Part shown: piece by piece, positions 38,701 through 45,543 of the stretch
Layout of the letters: every line of letters begins with the position of its first letter
How positions within the stretch are numbered: position 1 is the stretch's first letter
Source of the DNA: Helopsaltes ochotensis
Lineage: Eukaryota; Chordata; Aves; Passeriformes; Locustellidae
Length of the DNA: 64,000 nt
NCBI GenBank assembly: GCA_013400155.1
Contig: VXBM01000887.1
Location: 124,001 to 188,000, forward strand
Direction of reading: 5' to 3'
Position numbers and translations under genes: made by a program
The notes under the pieces: generated by a model
Told to the model about the DNA's origin: nothing
Databases searched by the model: none
What the model saw: only the letters and a program-made list of their open reading frames with translations

Positions 38701-41654
38701 GAACAGCAGGTCTGTTATGAATGTTGGTTAACCCTGCAGCTGCTGATTATTCCCAGGCTCTGAGCCAAACCAAGTGCTCAGAGCACGTACACAGAGAAAG
38801 GAGATACAGGAGAGAGCTGAACTGTTTTAAGGCTTGAGAGACTGTCTGAATGGGTGTCAGGAGTTAAAATACTGTTGGTAGGGGCAAGCACTTCATTTCT
38901 GCTGTCTTTTGGAGACAGTTTGCCCTCATGGCGTTGCTTGGAGTCCCTGCTGGCTGCTCACACTTGGTGTGTAAAATTGGACCAGCTGGAGCTGAAGGGA
39001 CGCTGCTGAGGCGGGTCCTGTCAGACTCCAGGGGAGATGCAGACCTATTTCCCAGCCTTTCTCGGGTTCTCTGTTCATTCTGTAGAGCAAAGGGGAAAAA
39101 AGCTGAGGGCAAATTGTTTCAAAGAGCAGGACAGACCCCATGTGTCTGGTAGCAGGAAGAAAATGCTCGTGACTGTAGCTGAGGTGAAGTAAAGTAGGAA
39201 GTCCCTGAGTTGCCCTGTCAGGCTGGAGTGAAAAGATGTGTTGTTAACCCAGAGAGGGGAAAGGTTACATGTTAGAGTTGGGGGATTGGCAGAAGGTCCT
39301 TTTCAGCACTGCTGTTTGCTTGCTCTGAGTTAAGAAGTGCTTTTGGACTGCTGTGTTTCTTCATCAGTTGCTGTCTTGCTGTTTGAAAAAAACAGCTTTG
39401 GAGCAAGGAAATGCTACTTCAGAACCAGGCACTGTTAGACTTGGGTACAAGTACAGGCAAAACACAGGACTTAGGATAAAGCAAGGCGCTAGCTCAGAGC
39501 GAGGCAAGAGGAGTGGAGTTCACAGATCCTGCACATTTCACTGGGGAAGGCTTGAGAGCATTCATTTCGGTGGTGACAGAGTGGGTTTTAAAGCCGCCTC
39601 TGAGGAATGTCTGTTTCCTGTTGTTGTCATCATCCGTGCTTCTCCAAAAGTCATGAATTCCCTAAAGAAATGAGGAGAGTGCTTTATGCGGTGCCACTGC
39701 CTGAGATGCAACATCATTTTCCATGCTCTTGAAATTCAAGGGAGTAAAAAAATATGCTGAAGAGGAGCAGATTTTTTTGGTGTATTATGCTGACTGTTGC
39801 AGAAAAGACTGCTCCTGCAGCTGTACAAGATGTTTATTGCTCCTTGTCTGTACAGCCTGAGGTGCCAAATGTTCATGGCTTGTTTTTCTTTGAAATCATT
39901 ATTTGGCAAATCAGTCCATTGTGATTGTTCTCTATCTATGTGGACTTGCACAGGCTTGGTCCTGGTGTATGTATGAGAACATGGCAGCTGTGAAACAGTA
40001 ACCCCTGAGTAGATAGATACTCATCTATTCCTTATGTTCTCTATCATCCTTTAGAGTTGTTTCTGGCACAGTGCTGTTTGCACTGTGTGGGACAATTGGA
40101 AAAGAATTCCCACATTCTTAGAGAGCAAAGGAGCCTGAGGACTTTTGGGACTCAGCTTGTTTTGAAGCAAAGTCAAAATCAAGTACAGCCGTTTTGTTAA
40201 ATACAGCAGTTTCTTTCTTTACTCTCCTGGATTTCAGCTGTGTATTATTTGTAGTTATTTAACCACTGGAGTGAAGGAGGTTGAAGAGGACTTCTGATGC
40301 CCAGAGGCTTGAGTAATTTAGGACTGAGAGATGTTGTTAATTGTTTGCCTCTCTGTTCCAGAGCTTATCTCACTGTGAACTGATCACTGATGATGGGATT
40401 CTTCACCTGAGCAACAGCACGTGTGGGCACGAGAGGCTGCAGGTGCTGGAGCTCGATAACTGTCTCCTCATCACGGACGTGACTCTGGAACACCTGGAGA
40501 ACTGCCACAACCTGGAGAGAATTGAGCTGTATGACTGTCAGCAAGTCACACGAGCCGGAATCAAACGGATCAGAGTATGTGTTTCCTGGCTTGTTCCCGT
40601 GGAAAAGCCAGAGCTGTTGGTAATGCTTGAGATTGTAGAAGTTCTTCAGGTATCCCAGGCAAGGAAGGTTGGATAAGGAATCTGTCCTTCTGTTACGTCC
40701 CCATGTGTGTAACTTCTGGTATGAACAGCCATAATTGTCAGTTCTCACTCGTGACATTTTGCCGTTGGAATGATGAGTTCTTACCTTCTTTCTGCATTTT
40801 TTTTTCAAATACAGGCCTCTGTTTTTAGGACGGTGTAGTGGCATGCTTTATCCTAAATCTCTCCTATACATAGATCTATATCCTAAAAGATATGTTAACG
40901 CACAGAGTCAATAGTAAAACATCTGCATGGATATTTCAATTGGTGGGCTGTAGGGCCCTCAGGCCCTGGAATCCAGCCCCAAACCTTTTCCCTGCGTATC
41001 TCACCCATTGGGTCAGGGACCACCTGCCTTGTGGGGGCAGTGTTTCAGCCTTGAAGTTAAACCTGTCTGCAGCTTCATATCCCACACTGTGTCCAACACT
41101 TTTGCAAGTGGAAAGCTCACGCCTGATAGAGACTGGGATTGAGGGTAGAAGCAGAATTGTATTTCATGCTGCTTTCCAGGATAACAGCACGAGACAAGGT
41201 TCAGACAAGTTGTCCCTCAGTAGCCAGGGTGGATCCCTCTCAGCCCTGCAGCAGAACATGTGCCTCTCCTGATGCAGAGCTGTCTGGGCTCATCAGGGCT
41301 TTGTTGGGGAACCAGGGGGAGCCCTGTGCAAGGTGAGTGTCCAGGCACTGGTGTGCCTTAGCTGGATGGGCCAAGAAGAATTACATGTGAGGAGAAGACA
41401 GCTTGGCTGGTATCCACTGTATAGATGCTTTCTTTATAGCTAGCCAACCTTAATGAGACAGCACTTGTTGGCACAGCAGTCAAGGTGTACTGCTTCTCTT
41501 TTCAGTTCTGTTCTTTCCTGTTATAATGCAGCTTTTTCACCCACAGGCTCATCTACCTCACGTGAAAGTTCATGCTTACTTTGCTCCAGTAACTCCCCCT
41601 CCATCGGTCGGAGGGAGCGGACAGCGCCTGTGCAGATGCTGTATTATCCTCTGA
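5664..41654 (+). CDS. FBXL2: FBXL2, F-box and leucine-rich-repeat protein 2 (spliced CDS, exons 2-15; initiator exon not in view)
   Basis: Substrate receptor of an SCF (SKP1-CUL1-F-box) ubiquitin ligase. The fourteen exons listed below join in frame to 422 codons plus a stop; with an initiator Met from an upstream exon the protein is 423 aa, the human length. The F-box lies at about residues 10-55 ([14 protein letters not shown], then [12 protein letters not shown]) and binds SKP1. About a dozen leucine-rich repeats with the cysteine-containing signature ([29 protein letters not shown]) fill residues 60-390 and form the substrate-binding solenoid. The protein ends CRCCIIL, a CaaX box (CIIL) expected to be geranylgeranylated, placing the ligase on membranes. 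The close paralogue FBXL20 is rejected because [29 protein letters not shown] and [12 protein letters not shown] match FBXL2. All introns are GT-AG. Gene identity is certain; the exact start is inferred from the human protein, which begins MVFSNNDE. Confidence 0.97.
7150..7590 (+). mobile_element. CR1 LINE, 3'-end fragment
   Basis: Contains hallmark avian CR1 3' sequence: GACTTGTTCAGCATCAAGAA, AGGAAGTTCCACTTGAATAT, GAGGAAGAACTTCTTAAC, TTGCCCAGAGAAGTGGTGGA, GATATTCAAGAACC, and the terminal ATTCTATGATTCTCTGATTT 8-bp repeat. The element is 5'-truncated, as usual for CR1, and mutated enough that no reverse transcriptase frame remains. It sits in FBXL2 intron 2 in the gene's orientation. Short open frames on both strands in it are not genes. 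Confidence 0.92.
16720..17000 (+). mobile_element. Old, degraded CR1-type LINE 3' fragment
   Basis: Reads as a diverged CR1 3' region: GAGCTGGAAGTCAGATGTTC, AACATTTTGACAGAGTGATT, AACCAGTGGAACAAACTACC, AGAGAAGGTGATGATTTTCC and CTTGAAGGCTTTCAAATAAA correspond in order to the conserved CR1 track (attgaac/gaagttcttaac, aactggaacaggttgcc, gaagtggtggattctcc, ttgaagtctttaaa). It lacks the tail repeat. Much older than the copy at 7150. Confidence 0.7.
17425..17500. repeat. Cluster of short inverted repeats
   Basis: CTGACACTGACAG (17425-17437) pairs with CTGACAGTGTCAG (17442-17454) with one mismatch around a 4-base loop. Forty bases on, AGTCTTTAAAGACT (17487-17500) is a perfect 14-bp palindrome. Related fragments (CAGTGTCACTGTC, GAAGACTTTAAA, CAGAGTCTT) surround them. 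Confidence 0.6.
19873..19927 (+). CDS. FBXL2: FBXL2 exon 3 (F-box core)
   Basis: Acceptor TTTCTTTCTAG, donor GTATGT. Finishes the split Arg codon and encodes [18 protein letters not shown], the central helices of the F-box that contact SKP1. It lies 14 kb downstream of exon 2. Confidence 0.97.
19928..21404 (+). other. FBXL2: FBXL2 intron 3
   Basis: 1.5 kb, AT-rich, GT-AG. I see nothing else in it. Confidence 0.9.
21405..21479 (+). CDS. FBXL2: FBXL2 exon 4 (end of F-box, linker to LRRs)
   Basis: Acceptor TTTCTGTAG, donor GTTAGT. Twenty-five codons beginning [18 protein letters not shown] and ending in NFQTDIE. NFQTDIE separates FBXL2 from FBXL20, which has DFQRDIE here. Confidence 0.97.
21480..24389 (+). 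other. FBXL2: FBXL2 intron 4
   Basis: 2.9 kb, AT-rich with T-rich stretches. The short open frames near 23900-24150 on both strands show no protein similarity I recognise. Confidence 0.9.
24390..24484 (+). CDS. FBXL2: FBXL2 exon 5 (first LRR)
   Basis: Acceptor GGTTTAAG, donor GTAAGT. Encodes [20 protein letters not shown] and then [11 protein letters not shown], ending two bases into a Lys codon. It holds the first complete leucine-rich repeat of the solenoid. Confidence 0.97.
24485..26682 (+). other. FBXL2: FBXL2 intron 5
   Basis: 2.2 kb without recognisable genes or repeats. Confidence 0.9.
26683..26751 (+). CDS. FBXL2: FBXL2 exon 6 (LRR)
   Basis: Acceptor TGCTGTTTTAG, donor GTAAGT. Encodes [20 protein letters not shown] followed by TD, with split codons at both ends. 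Only 86 bp of intron separates it from exon 7, the shortest intron in the window. Confidence 0.97.
26838..26933 (+). CDS. FBXL2: FBXL2 exon 7 (LRR)
   Basis: Acceptor TTTTGCAG, donor GTAAGA. Encodes [20 protein letters not shown] and then [11 protein letters not shown]. One repeat in the standard phase; the human protein has Ser where this has the Ala of VAIT. Confidence 0.97.
27240..27366 (+). CDS. FBXL2: FBXL2 exon 8 (two LRRs)
   Basis: Acceptor TTCTCCCAG, donor GTACAT. Forty-two codons from [20 protein letters not shown] to LFLRGCTQ. The open frame runs past the donor into the intron, but the reading is unrelated to FBXL2 there, so the donor at 27367 is used. Confidence 0.97.
27562..27636 (+). 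CDS. FBXL2: FBXL2 exon 9 (LRR)
   Basis: Acceptor TAAATACAG, donor GTAAGT. Twenty-five codons, [20 protein letters not shown] then LQSCT, phase 0 at both ends. Confidence 0.97.
27637..30806 (+). other. FBXL2: FBXL2 intron 9
   Basis: 3.2 kb. Contains an A16 tract at 30491-30506. Overlapping open frames near 29020-29390 on both strands look like chance. Confidence 0.9.
30491..30506. repeat. A16 homopolymer
   Basis: A run of sixteen A. It could be the tail of an old retroposed sequence, but no recognisable source precedes it and no target-site duplication is evident. Confidence 0.8.
30807..30937 (+). CDS. FBXL2: FBXL2 exon 10 (LRRs)
   Basis: Acceptor TGTGTTGCAG, donor GTGAGT. Starts [20 protein letters not shown], continues [18 protein letters not shown], and ends two bases into a Lys codon. 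Confidence 0.97.
30938..34795 (+). other. FBXL2: FBXL2 intron 10
   Basis: 3.9 kb. Less AT-rich from about 33000 to 34400, with a G-run (G6-T-G7) at 33435-33448. No gene or nameable repeat. Confidence 0.9.
33435..33448 (+). repeat. G-run (GGGGGGTGGGGGGG)
   Basis: Thirteen G in fourteen bases on the sense strand of an FBXL2 intron. It might fold into a G-quadruplex in the pre-mRNA, though only two separate runs are present. Confidence 0.6.
34796..34856 (+). CDS. FBXL2: FBXL2 exon 11 (LRR)
   Basis: Acceptor ACTTTTCCAG, donor GTAAGG. Encodes [20 protein letters not shown], nearly invariant between birds and mammals. Confidence 0.97.
34857..36274 (+). other. FBXL2: FBXL2 intron 11
   Basis: 1.4 kb; an 11-base direct repeat (GGTAGTCACCT) near 35514-35539 is the only structure noticed. 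Confidence 0.9.
36275..36319 (+). CDS. FBXL2: FBXL2 exon 12 (15-codon microdomain)
   Basis: Acceptor TTTATTGTAG, donor GTGAGA. Only 45 bp, encoding [15 protein letters not shown]. The small exon is easily missed by gene prediction; phase 0 and the perfect family match support it. Confidence 0.96.
36609..36665 (+). CDS. FBXL2: FBXL2 exon 13 (LRR)
   Basis: Acceptor TATTCCCAG, donor GTAAGT. Encodes [19 protein letters not shown], 19 codons in phase 0. Confidence 0.97.
36666..40361 (+). other. FBXL2: FBXL2 intron 13
   Basis: 3.7 kb. A short TCTA run lies at about 37917-37931. The stretch 38600-39600 is somewhat GC-richer and carries open frames on both strands, none recognisable. Confidence 0.9.
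40362..40574 (+). CDS. FBXL2: FBXL2 exon 14 (last LRRs)
   Basis: Acceptor CTGTTCCAG, donor GTATGT. The largest exon, 71 codons, from [20 protein letters not shown] through [11 protein letters not shown] to the [11 protein letters not shown] repeat. It is GC-richer than the surrounding introns. Confidence 0.97.
40575..41546 (+). other. FBXL2: FBXL2 intron 14
   Basis: About 1.0 kb, fairly GC-rich, ending in the acceptor before the last exon. Nothing else seen. Confidence 0.9.
41547..41654 (+). CDS. FBXL2: FBXL2 exon 15 coding part (C-terminal tail and CaaX box)
   Basis: Acceptor TTCACCCACAG; stop TGA at 41652-41654. Encodes [20 protein letters not shown], a Gly/Ser linker, then [10 protein letters not shown]. 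The terminal CIIL is a CaaX box with Leu last, favouring geranylgeranylation. Human FBXL2 has CVIL and FBXL20 has CIIL. Another Cys next to the CaaX Cys could be a second lipidation site. Confidence 0.97.
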   Translation, partial: AHLPHVKVHAYFAPVTPPPSVGGSGQRLCRCCIIL

Positions 41655-42284
41655 CACTCAGTGCAGCCACACAGAAAATGTTGTTGAAGAATGGGACGGC
41701 AAGTCAGTGGAAGGAGTTGGTTTCCTGACAAGTCCTAATGGTGGTTTGGTCATCCAGTTTTGTGACAAGAAAAGCATTTTTTTTTTCCAGGTAAAAATCT
41801 TAATGTAATGTGCAGCTGTGGATTAAGTTGGTGATGCTTTGGTTTGTATTAGTAACTCCTTCCTTCTGCTGGCATGAGAACTGTAGTACCGTGTCAAACG
41901 TGTGGGCATTGCAGCGTAGCAGCTACTTGGTGGAAGTTCACGAAACTTGCAAGTTAATTTGCATTTGTCAGCACTGGTGTGAAGTTCTGCTGTAACACAG
42001 GGCTTGAGGCTGCCACACCAAGGAATTGAGCCTGCTGTTCTGTAATATACACCAGAGATCAAATATCAGGTTTAAGGACAAATCAGCTTTAGCAGATGTT
42101 GACCAAAAAATGCAAAGTAATCATAAGCTCTTACAGTGAAACAGCAGCTTGTTCTTTTTCATGATTCAGCTTCATATTTGATTATGTAACAGGGCATACT
42201 AGGTAATATCAAAAGGTAAGGTAGTACCTTTCAAGATATCCATAGAACTAGAAACACTTCCCAAGTTTTTGGGCTTGGTTCAGT

Positions 42285-42480
42285 CGAACTCTGCTCGTAC
42301 AAAGCTTGCCCGTCGCCAACGCACGTTCTGCCCGATGCCGTCGGCCTTGGACGGGGCTGAGAAATCCACTGTGGTAGAGCCTGTGCTCTCTACTGTACCT
42401 GCTGCCACAGCCATCCATGGCGCTTTCGCCAGCGCCATCCCTGCGTTCTGCCGGACCGCCGCGGGGTGGAAGGAGGAGGG
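42285..42480. other. CpG-rich, hairpin-forming patch in the FBXL2 3'UTR
   Basis: About 200 bp with many CpG dinucleotides in a region that is otherwise AT-rich and CpG-poor. It contains a perfect 8-bp inverted repeat, ATGGCGCT (42417-42424) and AGCGCCAT (42431-42438), around a 6-base loop. Frames stay open for 70-100 codons on both strands, as expected of GC-rich DNA; none resembles a known protein to me. Its function is unknown. Confidence 0.55.
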
Positions 42481-43405
42481 GTGTAGCACACATGCTTTTC
42501 TACAGATGAATGGAAAACAGGTTCAGCTACAGAGAACAGGATGGAGCAAGGAATTCAGTTTAGCCCACCCCTTTTAGGGACAAGCATATGGGCTCACCAG
42601 TCTGTAGGCAGGAGTTGAACCATACCAAACCTGTGGTTTTCAAATGTAGAAAGCCAAAGTCTTTACATTTGGTTAAGAAGCTGTCAACTTCTGAATGATA
42701 ATAGTAATAATGATAAAATCTATGTATTAACTCTTAAGGCCATGCTTTCATCCTAGTTTTTCCAGTGCTAGACAATTAGATAAACTTTTTTATATTAAGC
42801 AATTTAATTATCTGAGAGAAACTACTTGACAGTTCAGAAGGCTTTTTTTGTGTAAGTTTGACTGTGTGTGTGTGTTTTAAGAGTTCAGGGCCTGTGTTTA
42901 CTGAAAATTAAAAAGCAGCAGGAAAAGCTACTACTGGACAGTACTGCCATTTCCCCCCTGCAAATTTTAAATGACTTCTAAAAAGGAGTGAGCGTGACCA
43001 TGAACTTCTGTGGCCAGCAAGGGCTGGGTTGTGTTCATGACTCTCAGAGGACAGGGACAGCAAATTAAGACCTCAGCTTTGGGGTTAAATTACACCTTAA
43101 ACTAGAGTACATGGATTTCTTTACTACTACAAAGTAAGCCAATCTGAGCTTCCTTTGCACAGTAGTGGAGTGCTGTTACAATCATACTTAAGAGTTCCAT
43201 TCAGACAGTGCTGGTCTAATGAGAGTTAAAACCAGATTTTATTCTCAACTGTACCAGGGCAGTCATTGGTACCAGTCTCTCAAGATGTGTTGCCATTTGC
43301 TGGCTCTTTTTTTTTTTTCCTAAGACCATAATGAACCTTGTAAGTCTATCGCATTGAAGATGTACAAAAACAAATGGAATCTACTCTGATATAGGACACT
43401 TAAAT

Positions 43406-43411
43406 AATAAA
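43406..43411 (+). terminator. FBXL2: Polyadenylation signal AATAAA of FBXL2
   Basis: The first AATAAA on the plus strand after the FBXL2 stop, 1.75 kb downstream of it. A GT-rich stretch (GAATTGGTTGGAATT) follows 20-35 bases later. Cleavage is expected near 43421-43441. A variant ATTAAA at 42907 could serve a shorter mRNA. Confidence 0.65.
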
Positions 43412-43439
43412 CAATCAGCTGATGTTAAACTTGAATTGG

Positions 43440-43660
43440 TTGGAATTATTTCAAATCTAAGCACGATTTCTACTAGAAGCAGAAGATCCACGTGAGTGTA
43501 CTATGTGCAGGATATACTGCAGGGCTGGTTTACTTCCCCCTTCCTTACCTTGACCTATACGATTCTTGCTAGGGCAGGTCTTGCAATTAATCTGAATCTT
43601 AACAACGGACTGTCTCTAATGCGGGCGTGGGGAAAAAAAGAAGTAAACAAAAAGAAAAGC
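43440..43660. other. Intergenic gap between convergent FBXL2 and UBP1
   Basis: About 220 bp between the two predicted cleavage sites. The right half, read on the minus strand, is U-rich and forms the downstream element of the UBP1 site. No gene. Confidence 0.6.
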
Positions 43661-43685
43661 ACATTTACAAAATTATTGAAAAACA

Positions 43686-43691
43686 TTTATT
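43686..43691 (-). terminator. UBP1: Polyadenylation signal AATAAA of UBP1 (distal)
   Basis: AATAAA on the minus strand, followed after 25-50 bases by a T/GT-rich downstream element (TGTGCTTTTCTTTTTG). The combination is a textbook cleavage site, expected near 43662-43676. Confidence 0.75.
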
Positions 43692-44581
43692 ATACTTAAA
43701 TTGAAATGTGTACATCTTATTAAAAAACAAAAGCCATTTGCTGGTGCCATAATTTAATTCCAATTTCAAGTGAGCTGGACAAACTACTGTACAACTTTCA
43801 ATATTCTTTAAAATTAGATATTTGGATACTTTCCAATCAAGGATTTTTCCACTTTTATAAAACATTTGGATTTGAATATGGTGTGAGCTAAAAAGACACA
43901 AGTGTCAGTTCAGGAAAATACTAGGACCAAACAATACCCAAAGATGAACAACTTATAGGCAGAAATGTTTAAGTACATAAAATTTTACTTTCAGTGCAGA
44001 AAAAAAAGCAAACCAAAAACAGGGAAAAAACTCTAGGTTTGATGAATTAAAATTTTCAAAATGCTACAGCTTTCAGAAGCTTTTCTGCTAAGCACTTGAG
44101 CCAGTTATGAAAGGGGAAGTGAAAAAGTCAAAGTTGCTTTTTTACATGCTGTAGTATTGGTTTACACGGAACACCGCAGCATAAAAAGCAAACTATTCCA
44201 AAGCTTTTAAGCCAGAGATCAAGTTGGAACTTTCCAAAGGCACAGATTAACAGCTCTGAAACTGTCACCTACTACCTCTGGAAATACTCATCTAAGTACC
44301 TAACCAATTGAAACTTAATGTTAGCCTAGGAAATGCTGTGCTATGACTTTACAAGACACATCCAAAATACCAAGAAAGCACATGGCCTGTTTCAGAGAAA
44401 AGTAAATATTTGGTCATATGGAAGAGGCACTGTAACAGGTGTACAGTATGGATGGATGGAGGGTGCAGGAAGGTCAACTGAAAAGGTTAAGAAGAGATTT
44501 GTCCAGAATAGGAGCTCCAGCACGCCATTCACCTGCTGGGAAGGAGACTTACAGGGTGTGTATTTAGTGTTTCTCAAGCAA

Positions 44582-44587
44582 TTTATT
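44582..44587 (-). terminator. UBP1: Possible proximal UBP1 polyadenylation signal
   Basis: A canonical AATAAA on the minus strand about 920 bases after the stop codon. It could be used as an alternative site; I see no strong U-rich element after it. Confidence 0.35.
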
Positions 44588-45505
44588 CAATGCTGCTGAA
44601 AGCTATGACAGCCCTGTGGTGCCAGTGGGTCATCTTCCCTCATCAGCATAATTCCACTGAAAACCCCACTTCTCACTGCCAGTATTTTCAAACCCACAAT
44701 TTTACAAGCAAAGAGTTAAACTGCAGCAGTGCTCCGCAGAGAACCTAGGAAACTAAACATAAAGGATGCATAGGCAATTCTTTTCCATTAAATTCATTAA
44801 AGCAAAACACAATTACTTGGTACCCCATAGGATTTATATTAATCCCTCCAATAAGGTACTATTGATAATGCAGTTTGCTGCATGCATATATTGCATCTGT
44901 CTAGGGCTTCTTAAAAGCCCTGTTCTGGCATTTACACTTCTTACATACACTCTTATACACAATTTACACGGGAAGCTGTTTTGACAGCTTTACTCTCAAA
45001 GACCTGACAACCTGATCACTATCACCTTAACTACTCATCTCCACACAGATTAGCATGTGCTCTGCTAACATCAAAAAATAAAACCAGCGTAAGGTACAAG
45101 CACGTAATAGACAAACTGGCACAGAAAGGTAAATGCCCCAAAATAAGTTTACATTCATCTCCAACTGGATACAGATAATAGAAAAGCAGCGCTGCTTCGC
45201 TTCTATAAACTGTATCTACTGGCCATAGTTTGCCTTATTTCAGTGAAGGGCAAGCACCTTTGCTTACATTGTCTTCCATGCCTGTACAGAAGCTGTCATG
45301 GCATTATACCTCTCATGAGGACACTTAGCTATGGCAGTGATAAGAAAGTTCACCTATCAAACAGCTCATTAGAAAGGTCATTTTGTGTTTTCAATATGAA
45401 ACATCTTATACAGTGAAGTTAGATCCTAAGGTTTTGGATGATCTTCATAATCTTTAGGCAGGACTTCATTCTGCATTGGAGTATCAGTCTAGCAAGTGTG
45501 TGATG

Positions 45506-45543
45506 TCACTTCAGAATTATATGGAAGCCTTCTCCATTTTCAG
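45506..45543 (-). CDS. UBP1: UBP1 last exon, coding part
   Basis: Acceptor TTTTTTTTCAG. Completes Ala and encodes [11 protein letters not shown], then TGA at 45508-45506. Human ends ESSDGIHIILK; the conserved HIILK end confirms the stop despite only 38 coding bases. Confidence 0.95.

Larger units (their letters stand above)
41655..43430 (+). other. FBXL2: FBXL2 3' untranslated region (predicted)
   Basis: Runs from the stop codon to just past the first canonical AATAAA on this strand after the stop (43406). No coding exon of either gene lies in it. It contains a CpG-rich patch (about 42285-42480), a short GT run near 42864 and a T12 run at 43307-43318. The 3' boundary is inferred from the signal, not observed. 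Confidence 0.7.
43665..45505 (-). other. UBP1: UBP1 3' untranslated region (predicted)
   Basis: About 1.84 kb from the stop codon to the expected cleavage site after the AATAAA at 43691-43686. No coding exon lies in it. A second AATAAA at 44587-44582 could give a shorter UTR of about 0.95 kb. The boundary is inferred. Confidence 0.7.

Noticed and set aside
39353..39673. 106-codon plus-strand frame in FBXL2 intron 13
   Set aside because: Not flanked by plausible splice sites in the FBXL2 reading; no known domain; FBXL2 is complete without it.
40362..41654. Assignment of the plus-strand gene to FBXL20
   Set aside because: C-terminal CIIL matches FBXL20, but the rest ([36 protein letters not shown]) and the UBP1 neighbour fit FBXL2.
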